Source of the DNA: JANMDU01 sp031418715
Lineage (GTDB): Bacteria; Pseudomonadota; Gammaproteobacteria; Burkholderiales; Burkholderiaceae_C
Length of the DNA stretch: 64,000 nt
Reading direction: 5' to 3'
Assembly: GCA_031418715.1 (NCBI GenBank)
Contig: JANOJL010000010.1
Location: forward strand, 1 to 64,000
Part shown: in pieces, positions 55,126 through 63,923 of the stretch
How the letters are laid out: each line of letters opens with the position of its first letter
Numbering within the stretch: position 1 is the stretch's first letter
Made by a program: the position numbers and the translations under genes
Notes under the pieces: generated by a model
Told to the model about the DNA's origin: nothing
What the model saw: only the letters and a program-made list of their open reading frames with translations
Databases searched by the model: none

Positions 55126-55997
55126 CTCTCCTCCCAAGCCGCCCACAGCGCAGCGGCGATGATCAGGAAGCCGCCGATCACGATGCGGGTCTCCAGTTGA
55201 GATGCGCCGAGTAATACCGATGAGCCGGTGGCAAATAGAATTTCGTTGAGCATGATCAGTGAAGTGGTGCTGGCTTTCAGCCGCGCCGCGCCGTATTGCA
55301 GCGCGAGGTTACTGACGAGGAAAAATACCGCAAAGCCCAAAAGCAGCGCCCATCCGTAGGCATTGAGCATCACGGGCAGTGCGATTCCGCCTTGCCAACT
55401 GCCGATGCTGCCCACAGCAAATGAAAATAATAAGCCGCCAAAAAACATCGCAAACGTGCGCTGCTCACCGGGCACGGCGCGCAGACGGCGCAGCATGGCA
55501 TTGTTGAGGGCGAAGCAAAAACCGCCCATCAGCGCGAGCCAATCCGCGAGGCTATGCGGCACTGGCCAAGGCGACTCCGGCGTTTTGAGCACGAGCGCCA
55601 CGCCAGCAATGGCGAGAAACACGCGAGCGAGCGAGGTACGCGTCGGTCGCTCACCCAGAATCAACCAAGCCAGCAGCATCGACCAGACCGGCATCATGTA
55701 AAACAGCAACACCACGCGGACCACATCGCCAACCGTCACAGCCCAGTTGAAGCCCACATTCGTCAGCCCCGCGCCCAGCGCCAGCAGCCACAGCGCGGGC
55801 ACAGCCAGCATGCCGCGCCAAGCCTGCGGACGCGCGATAAAAATAGCGATCACTGCAATGCCGTAGATCAGGGTGTTCGCCCACAGTGGATGCAGGCCGA
55901 CTTTTTGCAACTCCCGAAACGGCCACCAAGACAGCCCCCAAGCAAAAGCGTTGAGCAACAGGCCAAGCGCAGCCCAAGCGTTGGTGGATAGGGCCAT
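55122..55997 (-). CDS. EamA/DMT-family membrane transporter
   Basis: The 291-residue protein has ten hydrophobic segments in two EamA halves (for example AWAALGLLLNAFAWGLSWWPF at the N-terminus and LLGFAVFFLVSNLALQYGA in the second half). Family members export metabolites or amino acids; the substrate here is unknown. Its start overlaps the lplT stop (TGATG), so it is probably translated with lplT. It ends two bases into the oxyR stop region. Confidence 0.85.
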   Translation of the reverse strand: MALSTNAWAALGLLLNAFAWGLSWWPFRELQKVGLHPLWANTLIYGIAVIAIFIARPQAWRGMLAVPALWLLALGAGLTNVGFNWAVTVGDVVRVVLLFYMMPVWSMLLAWLILGERPTRTSLARVFLAIAGVALVLKTPESPWPVPHSLADWLALMGGFCFALNNAMLRRLRAVPGEQRTFAMFFGGLLFSFAVGSIGSWQGGIALPVMLNAYGWALLLGFAVFFLVSNLALQYGAARLKASTTSLIMLNEILFATGSSVLLGASQLETRIVIGGFLIIAAALWAAWEES

Positions 55998-57337
55998 CAG
56001 CCGTGAAGATTGTCGTTGCGTGCGATGGCTAGCAAGCGTTCCAGTTCATCGCGATGATGAATCTGGTTGGAAGCATGCCAGCGCTTGATGAGCCACATCA
56101 CGCTGGCTACGATCACCCCGAAGCAGGTGATGGCCAAGTAGGCTGAAAGATGCTCGGGCTTCATGTTGCCCAATCCCAGCGATTGGGTGACAGCAAAATC
56201 AGACCAATTGACTGTGGCCACGAAAGTATAAAAAGCGCCAAGAAACAAAATACAAGCTTGCTCGTTGAAATTTTGCACAGCTATGGAACGACCGGCACCC
56301 ATCAGATTGTGGCCACGATGTTGCAGCAACGCATTCATTGGTACCACTAAAAATCCGCCAATCGCGCCAAGCAAAATCAAGAAGGGCGCAGCTACCCACA
56401 CATTGCCAATGAAATTAAGCAAAATCACCAACAAGCCCATCGCAATGCCCAGCGGCATCAGGCGAGTGGCGTGTTCGAGCTTCATCTTCATTGAGGCGAT
56501 GACCGCGCCCAGCGCTGTGCCAATCGCGACCACGCCTACCAGGGAAGAAGCCTGCGTGGTGCTGTAGCCCAAGGCGGCTGCGCTCCAAGCCAAGACGATG
56601 TAACGCAGATTACCGCTCACGCCCCAAAACAAGGTGGTGGTGGAAAGCGAGATTTGACCGAGCTTGTCTTTCCACAGGGTAATATGGCAGTTCCAGAAAT
56701 CAGGCAGCAAGGTGAACAAATTTCTTGGCATCGGGCGCATGATGACGCCTGTGTGAGGAATCCGTGTGTTGAACCAAGCGGCGAGCAAATAAACAAAAAT
56801 CAACAAGCAAATGGCGGCTTCTGGCGCGGTGTCAATATTGGTTTGTAAAAAAGGCAGATCCATACCCAGCAAGCGGCTAGCAATCACCGAGCCGACCAAT
56901 TGCCCGCCAAGCAACACGCCAAGAATGATGGAGGCAATCGTGAGCCCTTCAATCCAGCCGTTGGCTTTGACCAGCTGAGAAGAGGGCAATAGCTCGGTCA
57001 AGATACCGTATTTGGCAGGCGAATAAGCCGCTGCACCCAAGCCCACAACCGCGTAGGCAAGCAGAGGATGCACGCCAAACAGCATCATCAGGCAGCCCAC
57101 GACCTTGATCGCATTGCTGACAAACATCACCTTGCCTTTGGGCAACGCATCCGCAAAAGCGCCCACAAAAGGCGCAAGGATCACATAAAACAGCGCAAAC
57201 ATTGGGACCAAAGCTGCACGTTGCCATTCGGGTTGGCCTCCAGTGCGCAGCAGTTCAACTGCGGCAACAAACAAGGCATTGTCGGCCAGCGAGCTGAAAA
57301 ACTGCGCCGACATGATGGTGTAAAAACCGCGCTTCAA
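55997..57337 (-). CDS. lplT: Lysophospholipid transporter LplT
   Basis: LplT is an MFS protein that flips lysophospholipids inward across the inner membrane for re-acylation. The 446-residue protein begins with MKRGFYTIMSAQFFSSLADNAL-like sequence (FYTIMSAQFFSSLADNAL is typical of LplT) and has GKVMFVSNAIKVVGCLMMLFG and SPAKYGILTELLPSSQLVKANGW. It is longer than E. coli LplT. The start is TTG at 57337; ATG at 57313 is the alternative. No aas acyltransferase gene is adjacent. alr is divergent across 132 bases. Confidence 0.9.
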   Translation of the reverse strand: MKRGFYTIMSAQFFSSLADNALFVAAVELLRTGGQPEWQRAALVPMFALFYVILAPFVGAFADALPKGKVMFVSNAIKVVGCLMMLFGVHPLLAYAVVGLGAAAYSPAKYGILTELLPSSQLVKANGWIEGLTIASIILGVLLGGQLVGSVIASRLLGMDLPFLQTNIDTAPEAAICLLIFVYLLAAWFNTRIPHTGVIMRPMPRNLFTLLPDFWNCHITLWKDKLGQISLSTTTLFWGVSGNLRYIVLAWSAAALGYSTTQASSLVGVVAIGTALGAVIASMKMKLEHATRLMPLGIAMGLLVILLNFIGNVWVAAPFLILLGAIGGFLVVPMNALLQHRGHNLMGAGRSIAVQNFNEQACILFLGAFYTFVATVNWSDFAVTQSLGLGNMKPEHLSAYLAITCFGVIVASVMWLIKRWHASNQIHHRDELERLLAIARNDNLHG

Positions 57338-57469
57338 GGATCAGTATCTTTTCTAAATCACAACGATGTCAAGTTTATAGCATGCGTAACCCGCACAAAT
57401 CACTCACAGCCGAAGTACTAAACTCGGAACTCCCCGCTTGACAAGTCCGCCATAAAGTCTGAGTTCTGT

Positions 57470-58597
57470 ATGCCTCGTCCCATTCTTGCCACCATCCACA
57501 CCGACGCTTTGCGCCACAACATCGCCCGCCTTCGCGCTAGCGCGCCCGATGCGAAAGTCTGGGCGGTCGTCAAAGCCAATGCGTATGGCCACGGCATCGA
57601 GCGCGCGTTTGACGGGCTGCGCGGTGCGGACGGTTTTGCGTTACTCGATTTGGATGAAGCGCAGCGCGTGCGCGCCCTTGGCTGGCGAGGGCCCATTCTT
57701 TTGCTAGAGGGCTGCTTTGAGCCGCGCGATCTGGAGCTGTGTTCGCGTCTCGGCCTGTGGCACACCGTCCATTGCAACGAACAGATCGACTGGCTCGCTG
57801 CGCACAAAACGCATGAGCCGCACCGCGTCTTCCTCAAAATGAATTCCGGCATGAACCGTTTGGGCTTCAAGCCACAGAGTTATTGCAGTGCTTGGACCCG
57901 GCTGAATGCGCTACCGCAGATCGAAGAAATCACGCTGATGACGCATTTTTCCGATGCCGATGCCAAGCGCTTCGGGCAGGACGGCATCGCGCATCAACTC
58001 GCCGTATTCAACGAAACCACGCAAAACCTACCTGGCGAACGCAGCCTTTCCAACAGCTCCGCCAGTCTGCGCTACAACGCGAATGATCTGCGCACCGATT
58101 GGATTCGTCCCGGCATCGCGCAATATGGCAGCTCCACGGATTACCCCGAACACGACATCACGCATTGGGATTTGCAGCCCGCCATGACGCTGTCTTCACG
58201 CATCATCGCCACCCAAGATTTACAACCCGGCGACAGCGTGGGCTATGGCTCGGGGTATATCGCTGAGCAGGCCATGCGTATCGGCATCGTGGCCTGCGGC
58301 TATGCCGATGGCTATCCGCGCATCGCGCAAGGCGGCAACGCAAAAGGCACGCCCATCCTCGTGAACGGCCAGCGCACACGCACCGTGGGCCGCGTCAGCA
58401 TGGACATGATCATGGTGGATCTCTCTGGCCTGCCCGGTGCCGGACTCGGTAGCGAAGTCACGCTCTGGGGGCGAGCATCTACTGGCACGGTGCTGAGCAT
58501 TGATGAAGTAGCCGTTTGTGCACAAACCGTGGGCTACGAGCTGATGTGTGCGCTTGCGCTGCGTGTTCCCACATTTATAGACGATTCAGGCAGTTAG
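57470..58597 (+). CDS. alr: Alanine racemase
   Basis: Alr interconverts L- and D-alanine with PLP, for peptidoglycan. The 375-residue protein has the PLP-lysine motif AVVKANAYGHG (Lys35), KMNSGMNRLGF, VGYGSGYIAEQAMRIGIVACGYADGYPR (catalytic Tyr region) and GRVSMDMIMVDL. The last residues (DDSGS) and the stop codon (58595-58597) lie inside an element copy, which may have replaced the original C-terminus. Confidence 0.95.
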   Translation: MPRPILATIHTDALRHNIARLRASAPDAKVWAVVKANAYGHGIERAFDGLRGADGFALLDLDEAQRVRALGWRGPILLLEGCFEPRDLELCSRLGLWHTVHCNEQIDWLAAHKTHEPHRVFLKMNSGMNRLGFKPQSYCSAWTRLNALPQIEEITLMTHFSDADAKRFGQDGIAHQLAVFNETTQNLPGERSLSNSSASLRYNANDLRTDWIRPGIAQYGSSTDYPEHDITHWDLQPAMTLSSRIIATQDLQPGDSVGYGSGYIAEQAMRIGIVACGYADGYPRIAQGGNAKGTPILVNGQRTRTVGRVSMDMIMVDLSGLPGAGLGSEVTLWGRASTGTVLSIDEVAVCAQTVGYELMCALALRVPTFIDDSGS

Positions 58598-58637
58598 CCG
58601 TTATAGAATCTGCGCTGGGTGCTATTATATTAATAGC
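58583..58637 (+). repeat. 65-bp dispersed element, copy 16 (overlaps end of alr)
   Basis: The core TAGCCGTTATAGAATCTGCG contains the alr stop codon (58595-58597); the tail GCTATTATATTAATAGCA is a perfect hairpin. Confidence 0.85.
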
Positions 58638-58646
58638 AATTGAGAC

Positions 58647-59531
58647 TCAGTGCGCTGCCAACCACTGGGCAAAAAACTCGATGCATACGCGAATCTTCGG
58701 CGCACGATGCCGCTCTTGCAGCATCACGGCGTTGATCGGCACGGTTTGGCAATCCACCAAATCATCCATCACACGAACGAGCTGACCGCGAGCGACCATG
58801 GGCTCGCAAATGGCGGTGTTGCCGCGCGCCAGCCCTAAGCCTTGGAGTGCCATGCTCAGCATCATGTTGGCCGAGTTGACGCGGCAGTGGCCACGCGCAA
58901 TGTGCGTGACGCTTTGGCCGTTGATCACAAATGGCCAGCGGTTGAGCGTGGGTTGGGTGCTGTGGGTGATCAAGCGATGGTGTTGCAAATCTTGCACGTC
59001 ACTAGGCATACCATGCGCAGCGATATACAGCGGTGTGGCGTAAAGCCTGCGGCCATGCTCACCGATTTTGCGAGCAACGAGCGTGTCTGAGCCCGGATCG
59101 CCGGTGCGAATCGCCAGATCAATGCCCTGCTGAGCCATATCGACCATGCGATCATCCACGTGCAGCTCCACGCTCAATTGAGGGTGTTGCAGCGCCAGCA
59201 CCGCAAGGCTGGGCACGATCACGTATTGCGCCATGGCGGCACTCACGCCGACTTTCACTGTGCCACTGACCTCAGCTGCGCCGCTGACATCCGCCTCAAA
59301 ATGCGCATAGCTCTCCAGCATACGCTTGCCGTGCTCTAGCAAGGATTGACCGGCCTCGGTGAGCGAGAGCGCATGCGTGCTGCGGTGCAAAAGGCGCACT
59401 TTGTGCAGCGCCTCCAGCCGAGCCAGAGCGCGAGAAATTTGACTCACCGGTACATCGCTCTCCCGCGCTGCGCCCGAAAGCGAGCCCAGCTCTACCACGC
59501 GGGTGAAGGTGTGAAGATCGTCTAAATCCAT
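58647..59531 (-). CDS. LysR-type transcriptional regulator
   Basis: The 294-residue protein has an N-terminal winged helix (DLDDLHTFTRVVELGSLSGAA then VSQISRALARLEA) and an effector-binding domain. I start at the ATG at 59531 before DLDDLHTF. The regulated genes are probably the divergent small frame at 59651 and the tautomerase at 59774. Effector is unknown. Confidence 0.9.
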   Translation of the reverse strand: MDLDDLHTFTRVVELGSLSGAARESDVPVSQISRALARLEALHKVRLLHRSTHALSLTEAGQSLLEHGKRMLESYAHFEADVSGAAEVSGTVKVGVSAAMAQYVIVPSLAVLALQHPQLSVELHVDDRMVDMAQQGIDLAIRTGDPGSDTLVARKIGEHGRRLYATPLYIAAHGMPSDVQDLQHHRLITHSTQPTLNRWPFVINGQSVTHIARGHCRVNSANMMLSMALQGLGLARGNTAICEPMVARGQLVRVMDDLVDCQTVPINAVMLQERHRAPKIRVCIEFFAQWLAAH

Positions 59532-59650
59532 GTTTGGCTTTGCATTTATTGCAAAAGCATTATGCACGCAATGCGGTTTCCATGCAGGCAGAGGAGGCCT
59601 AAAGTCCACCCATCGCTGCACTTTTCAGCAGCGACCTTCAGGAGATCATC

Positions 59651-59764
59651 ATGCGTCACTCATTTCATCGTTTCTTGCAAATTTTGCAAATGATCAGTCA
59701 CCAAGCTTTGCGCCGCCTGAGCGACGCTCATCTGAGCAGCCACCGCGCTCAGCACATCCACTGA
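59651..59764 (+). CDS. Possible small basic protein (37 residues), DUF1127-like
   Basis: An ATG with a strong Shine-Dalgarno (AGGAG at 59640-59644, spacing 6) opens a 37-residue His/Arg-rich frame MRHSFHRFLQILQMI followed by ALRRLSDAHLSSHRAQHI. The end resembles the small DUF1127 family (LRxLSDxxLxDIGLSR) in a loose way. It lies 9 bases before the tautomerase and divergent from a LysR gene. Whether it is made is not known. Confidence 0.45.
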   Translation: MRHSFHRFLQILQMISHQALRRLSDAHLSSHRAQHIH

Positions 59765-59773
59765 AAGCCAGTC

Positions 59774-60199
59774 ATGCCTACTTTGCACTTACGAATCGCG
59801 CCACTGCACAACCCCGCGCAATACGCGGCGCTGGCCAGCCAACTCACCCGGCTCACCGCGCGGGTGCTCCACAAACGCCCGGAAGTCACTGCCGTGATGA
59901 TCGACGACATGCCTGCCGCTCGCTTTTGCGTGAACGGCCAAGCCAGTGAGCAGGCAGTAGCTTGCCTAGAGATTGACATCACGCAAGGCACCAACACCGC
60001 GCAAGAAAAGCAGCAATTTGTGCACGAGGCGCATGCGCTGCTGCGCCAGCTCATGGGCGACTTGCATGAGGCCAGTTATGTGATCGTGCGCGAGTTGCCG
60101 GCTGGAGACTGGGGCTTTGGCGGGCTCACGCAAGCGCAGCGGTTCAGGCAAACGCAACTTGGGGCCACCCCGCATGAGCGGCAAGAAGCGGTGATCTAA
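59774..60199 (+). CDS. Tautomerase (4-oxalocrotonate tautomerase superfamily) protein
   Basis: The 141-residue protein has Pro2, which becomes the catalytic N-terminal proline, and one 4-OT-like beta-alpha-beta unit (PTLHLRIAPLHNP...VTAVMIDDMPAARF). A second half follows (TAQEKQQFVHEAHALLRQL through SYVIVRELPAGDWGFGG). The whole resembles the single-chain, fused-dimer 4-OT relatives (for example cis-CaaD or MSAD types). The substrate is unknown; the divergent LysR regulator hints at catabolic control. Confidence 0.82.
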   Translation: MPTLHLRIAPLHNPAQYAALASQLTRLTARVLHKRPEVTAVMIDDMPAARFCVNGQASEQAVACLEIDITQGTNTAQEKQQFVHEAHALLRQLMGDLHEASYVIVRELPAGDWGFGGLTQAQRFRQTQLGATPHERQEAVI

Positions 60200-60257
60200 G
60201 CAACACTCGGTTTCCGCTGTCGGCTCAAGTGAGGCTCTATTGCGTTATGCTGATAGC

Positions 60258-61373
60258 ATGACAGAGCCCACATCTTCAACGCCCCCACCCAAATCCACGG
60301 GTTTGGATAGCGAAGTCGCCGCTTTGCTAGATCACGACATGGCCGAGGTGGCGCGGCGCAATCCGGGGCGCTTTTGGTTGATTTTGGCGGTGATTTTCGC
60401 CATCGTATTGATGGGTTTGTCAGCCTGGCGGCAGGGCTGGTTCACGCCGATGACGTATGTGTTTGTTGAGCTGCCGGGTGCCAGCGGTGTGCAGATCGGT
60501 ACACCGGTGCGACTGAAGGGCTTCAAAATCGGCGATGTAGACGACATCGTGCTTGATCCGCAGCTCAATGTGCGCGCTCGGCTGCGCATCGTCAGTGAGC
60601 GCATGCCGCTTTTGGGTGTGGATGCCAGCGCGCGTTTCGGGCGCGATGGCCCACTCGGTGGTAAGTTCATCGAGCTGCTGGCCGGTGATCGTGCAGGCAA
60701 GCGCTTGGTCGCAGATGCGATGCTGCCGATGGATGTGGGCAACGAGCTGGAAGACGTGATGGGCACAGTAAAAATAGCTGTGGAAAAGCTCGCGGTGGCC
60801 ATCGGCAAAATGGAGCCGATTCTGGACGACACAAAAAAACTCACCGGCGAAGCGGCTGAAATGCGCAAAGACATTCGCAGCTCCGTCACCACCGTATTGG
60901 CCAACATGGAAGCCATGAGCGGCCAGCTCAAGACCATGGGTAATTCAGCGGGCAATGTGGCGCAGCGGCTGGACAAAGACAGCGTGGCACTGATGCAAGA
61001 TGTGCGCAAAATCACCGATCAAGCAGAGGCCGCTGCCACCTCTGCGCGCAACAGCCTTGCAGCTTTGGAAAAAGACATGCCGCCCACGATGGACAAAGTC
61101 AAAGAAGCTTTGACCAGTGTGCAGAAATCGGCAGACAACGTCAAACTGATCACGGAAGATGTGCGCCAGATGGTCACAGAGATCAAAGGGGATGTGCCGC
61201 CTGCTGTGCGTGCGGCTCGCGCTGCTGCACAAGATGCCGCCTTGATTACCGATGGCGCGAAGAAAACTTGGCCTGTGTCCACGTTTGTGAAAAATGCTGA
61301 TCCAACGAAGGCCAGCGGAAACACGGCAACGACTGCAACGACGCCAACGCCCACACCAAGCGTCGCCCAATGA
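60258..61373 (+). CDS. MCE-domain protein, MlaD-like
   Basis: The 371-residue protein has one membrane segment (about residues 39-57), an MCE domain (about 66-140) with QIGTPVRLKGFKIGDVDDI and FGRDGPLGGKFIELLAGD, a long alpha-helical coiled-coil region (about 180-330) and a Thr/Pro tail. MCE proteins form hexameric rings or tubes that carry lipids across the periplasm with an ATPase and an MlaE permease. The next gene overlaps its stop (ATGA) and may be a diverged permease; no ATPase gene is adjacent. Confidence 0.88.
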   Translation: MTEPTSSTPPPKSTGLDSEVAALLDHDMAEVARRNPGRFWLILAVIFAIVLMGLSAWRQGWFTPMTYVFVELPGASGVQIGTPVRLKGFKIGDVDDIVLDPQLNVRARLRIVSERMPLLGVDASARFGRDGPLGGKFIELLAGDRAGKRLVADAMLPMDVGNELEDVMGTVKIAVEKLAVAIGKMEPILDDTKKLTGEAAEMRKDIRSSVTTVLANMEAMSGQLKTMGNSAGNVAQRLDKDSVALMQDVRKITDQAEAAATSARNSLAALEKDMPPTMDKVKEALTSVQKSADNVKLITEDVRQMVTEIKGDVPPAVRAARAAAQDAALITDGAKKTWPVSTFVKNADPTKASGNTATTATTPTPTPSVAQ

Positions 61374-62191
61374 ACACACCTAGCCAACGCCACGCCGCGC
61401 CGATCAAGCTCAGCGTCAATGCGCTGTTGGTCTCTCCGCTGCGTGTCCGCTGGGATGCGGCCTGCGGCCTGTGGCGCTATCACGGCTGTTGGCGTGTGCC
61501 GCTCATTCGTCAGCGGCTGCGCGAAGAAACCTATCGCGAGATGGAAGAGACCATGCCGATCATTCTGATCCTCTCGCTGATTGCGGCGGTGATGATCTTC
61601 ATTGTGTTGCCCGCCTCGCTGCGCGAGCAGGCTGAGACGATTTTGGCGAATCTGTGGCCGATTTGGGTCGTGCAGGCGGCGCCGATGGTGTGCGCACTGG
61701 TGCTTTGCATGTTAAACGCACCGGCCATGGCGCTGCGCTATGTGGAGCTGGATGCACAAGGCGAACTGCCCGATAAGCCGAGCCTGCGCGACCAAAGAGT
61801 GGCGGCGCTGGCTGTGCCGCAGATCATGGCGCATGCCATCGTTTGCGCGGCATGCGCTTGCTTGCTGGTGATGTTCACGCTGTTGTTTGGCATTCTGGCG
61901 GAGCTGGTGCTTGCCGTGGGTGATTTGCGCAGCGTGCTCACCACTGTCTTGTCCAGCACCTCCCCGCTGGCATCGCTGCGCTCGATTGGGCAAGCGGCTT
62001 TGCTGGGCGCTGTTTGCGCGTTAGCGTCTGTCTTGTTTGCTTGGCCAGGCAGCCTGCGCTCAGGAAGCGCCAAAGACACGCATCGGATCGGCATCTTCGC
62101 AATGATCACCGCAGCGGTGGCCTGCGCGTTGGCAGGGCTGGCAATGAACTGGGTGGCAGGGCTGCTGGGCTGGAGCCCGGGTGTGCTTTGA
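61370..62191 (+). CDS. Membrane protein, possibly a diverged MlaE-like permease
   Basis: The 273-residue protein has about five membrane segments (about residues 63-83, 93-118, 147-176, 203-223 and 240-266). Their spacing and the coupling to an MCE gene by a 4-base overlap suggest an MlaE-like permease, and the stretch around LAVPQIMAHAIVCAACACLLVMFTLLFG can be laid alongside the MlaE segment after SPRF. However the diagnostic GRxGSAxTAExGxM motif is not visible. The N-terminal 60 residues are basic and hydrophilic. I cannot name it with certainty. Confidence 0.5.
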   Translation: MNTPSQRHAAPIKLSVNALLVSPLRVRWDAACGLWRYHGCWRVPLIRQRLREETYREMEETMPIILILSLIAAVMIFIVLPASLREQAETILANLWPIWVVQAAPMVCALVLCMLNAPAMALRYVELDAQGELPDKPSLRDQRVAALAVPQIMAHAIVCAACACLLVMFTLLFGILAELVLAVGDLRSVLTTVLSSTSPLASLRSIGQAALLGAVCALASVLFAWPGSLRSGSAKDTHRIGIFAMITAAVACALAGLAMNWVAGLLGWSPGVL

Positions 62192-62198
62192 GCCTGAG

Positions 62199-62263
62199 TT
62201 TTTAAGCTAAATCGGTCTCTTACCCTTATAAAATATGCGCAGCTCGCTACTTTTTTAATAGCA
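62199..62263 (+). repeat. 65-bp dispersed element, copy 17 (between converging genes)
   Basis: Full length: head TTTTTAAGCTAAATCGGTCT, core ACCCTTATAAAATATGCGC and tail GCTACTTTTTTAATAGCA. It fills most of the gap between two converging gene ends. Confidence 0.9.
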
Positions 62264-62274
62264 CATCTTTGACG

Positions 62275-63171
62275 TTAGGTGCGCGTACCCAACACGGCAG
62301 CGCCCACGATCAAGGCCGCTGCCAAGCCAATGCTCCAACTCAGCGGCTGGCCTGTGACGACGAGCAGCAGCGCAGTAGAAGCCAGTGGCGTGATGTAGCT
62401 CAAGATGCCGATGTGGCGAGCATCGCCGCGTTTTAAGGCGGCATCCCAAAGATAAAACGCTGCGCCCAGTGGCCCCAAGCCCATCGCGATCAGCAACCAC
62501 ACATCTTGGCCACTCAGCACCACAGCCGGCTCCAGCAGCGCATGGCAGAGCAAAGAGAGCAAGCCGCTGACGATGCCAAACAAACCAATCGCGGCTGATG
62601 CGTAGCTTTTACCTTGCAAAGCCAGGCGCTTGGTCATGAGCGAGTAGCTCGCCCAAATGAAGGCCGAGCCTGCAGCGGGAATATAGCCCCAAGCAAAGCC
62701 TGATCCGCTTGTCGCCACACTTTTACTCCCCAGGATCGCAATGCACGCGCCCGCAAAGCCCATGCCAGCAGCAAGCAAATGCATGCCCTTGAGCTTCACG
62801 CCCGGCAGAAACAGCGGCGCCATCACCACAATGCCCAGTGGCCACAAATAATTCACCAGGTTCGCCTGCACTGGCGGCGCGTGGCGCAGCGCAATAAACA
62901 GCAAAAAGTGAAAGCCAAACAGCCCATACACACCCAGCGCCAAATGCTGCCAAGGCATACGCCAACCGCTCATTTCCAAGCGCCCCTCACGCCACATCAG
63001 CGGCAGTGCGATCACGCTGCCCACCAGCAGCGCCACACCGGTGAGTAAAAACGGCGGCACATGGGTGAGCGAAATGCCTAGCCAAGCGAGCAGCGCCCAA
63101 AGTGCGATAGCGCAGAGGGCCAGCAGATTGGCTGTTTGGGCGTTTGAAGTGGCGACATCTGAGGAAGGCAT
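62275..63171 (-). CDS. EamA-family exporter, YddG-like
   Basis: This 298-residue ten-helix DMT transporter has ALCAIALWALLAWLGISLTHVPP at the N-terminus, HLALGVYGLFGFHFLLFIALRHAPPVQANLVNYLWPL in the first half and PAAGSAFIWASYSLMTKRL in the second, like E. coli YddG, which exports aromatic amino acids. Its ATG abuts an element copy and has no visible Shine-Dalgarno. Confidence 0.86.
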   Translation of the reverse strand: MPSSDVATSNAQTANLLALCAIALWALLAWLGISLTHVPPFLLTGVALLVGSVIALPLMWREGRLEMSGWRMPWQHLALGVYGLFGFHFLLFIALRHAPPVQANLVNYLWPLGIVVMAPLFLPGVKLKGMHLLAAGMGFAGACIAILGSKSVATSGSGFAWGYIPAAGSAFIWASYSLMTKRLALQGKSYASAAIGLFGIVSGLLSLLCHALLEPAVVLSGQDVWLLIAMGLGPLGAAFYLWDAALKRGDARHIGILSYITPLASTALLLVVTGQPLSWSIGLAAALIVGAAVLGTRT

Positions 63172-63222
63172 TACTATTATTTTCGTAGCAAACTATGTAG
63201 GTTTAATAACGGCAAGTGTTCT
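63172..63222 (-). repeat. 65-bp dispersed element, copy 18 (5' leader of the eamA gene)
   Basis: On the minus strand: TTGCCGTTATTAAACCTACA, then GCTACGAAAATAATAGTA running straight into the ATG of the exporter gene. Confidence 0.8.
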
Positions 63223-63255
63223 GTTTCACTATAGATAAATGGTATCTGACCCCAT

Positions 63256-63822
63256 TTAATTTTCGCCCATTTGCTTCATGCGCTCGCTTTTCCAATACAC
63301 ATCATCGCCGCCATCCATACGGTTGAGTACACGTGCCAACACGAAAAGCAAATCGCTCAAACGGTTCAAATACAAACGCGGGGCATCGTTGATTTTTTCT
63401 TTCGCGTGTAGGGCGACAACAGATCGCTCCGCGCGGCGCGCCACCGTGCGACAGACATGCGCCAGCGAGGCAGCCCGGCTGCCTGCGGGCAGGATGAATT
63501 CCAAGAGACGGGGCAGTTTCTCGTTGTAGGTTTCTAGCGCTTCATCCAGCTGCAGCAAGGCCTCTTTCTTGAGCAACTCATAGCCGGGCATCGCCAGCTC
63601 GCCGCCGAGATTAAAAAGCTGATGCTGCACATCCACCAGCAGTTCGCGCACGTCCGCTGGCATCGGCTCGCAGAGCAACACGCCGAGATTGGAATTCAAT
63701 TCATCTACATCGCCCACGGCATGGATGCGCTCGCTGGCCTTGGAGATGCGTGAGTTGTCGGCCAGGCCGGTGGTGCCATCGTCTCCGGTACGGGTGGCGA
63801 TTTGAGTGAGTCGGTTGCCCAT
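63256..63822 (-). CDS. PduO-type cob(I)alamin adenosyltransferase
   Basis: The enzyme transfers the adenosyl group of ATP to cob(I)alamin to make adenosylcobalamin. The 188-residue protein has the N-terminal ATP-binding motif TRTGDDGTTGLADNSRISK, then VGDVDELNSNLGVLL, the conserved CRTVARRAERSVVAL helix and the C-terminal NRLSDLLFVLARVLN. I start at MGNRLTQ (63822); an upstream ATG adds 14 residues without counterpart. Confidence 0.93.
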   Translation of the reverse strand: MGNRLTQIATRTGDDGTTGLADNSRISKASERIHAVGDVDELNSNLGVLLCEPMPADVRELLVDVQHQLFNLGGELAMPGYELLKKEALLQLDEALETYNEKLPRLLEFILPAGSRAASLAHVCRTVARRAERSVVALHAKEKINDAPRLYLNRLSDLLFVLARVLNRMDGGDDVYWKSERMKQMGEN

Positions 63823-63878
63823 GGTGTTTGCTCTGCGTGAAGTAAAGAGCACATTGTCGCGCATATGAAAAAGCGCAG

Positions 63879-63922
63879 TAGCCTTTATGGATACTGCGCT
63901 AAATGCTATTGAATCAATAGCG
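63879..63922 (+). repeat. 65-bp dispersed element, copy 19 (near window end)
   Basis: A partial copy: TAGCCTTTATGGATACTGCG with the perfect tail GCTATTGAATCAATAGCG. It lies between the adenosyltransferase start and the end of the next minus-strand frame. Confidence 0.75.
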
Positions 63923-63923
63923 G

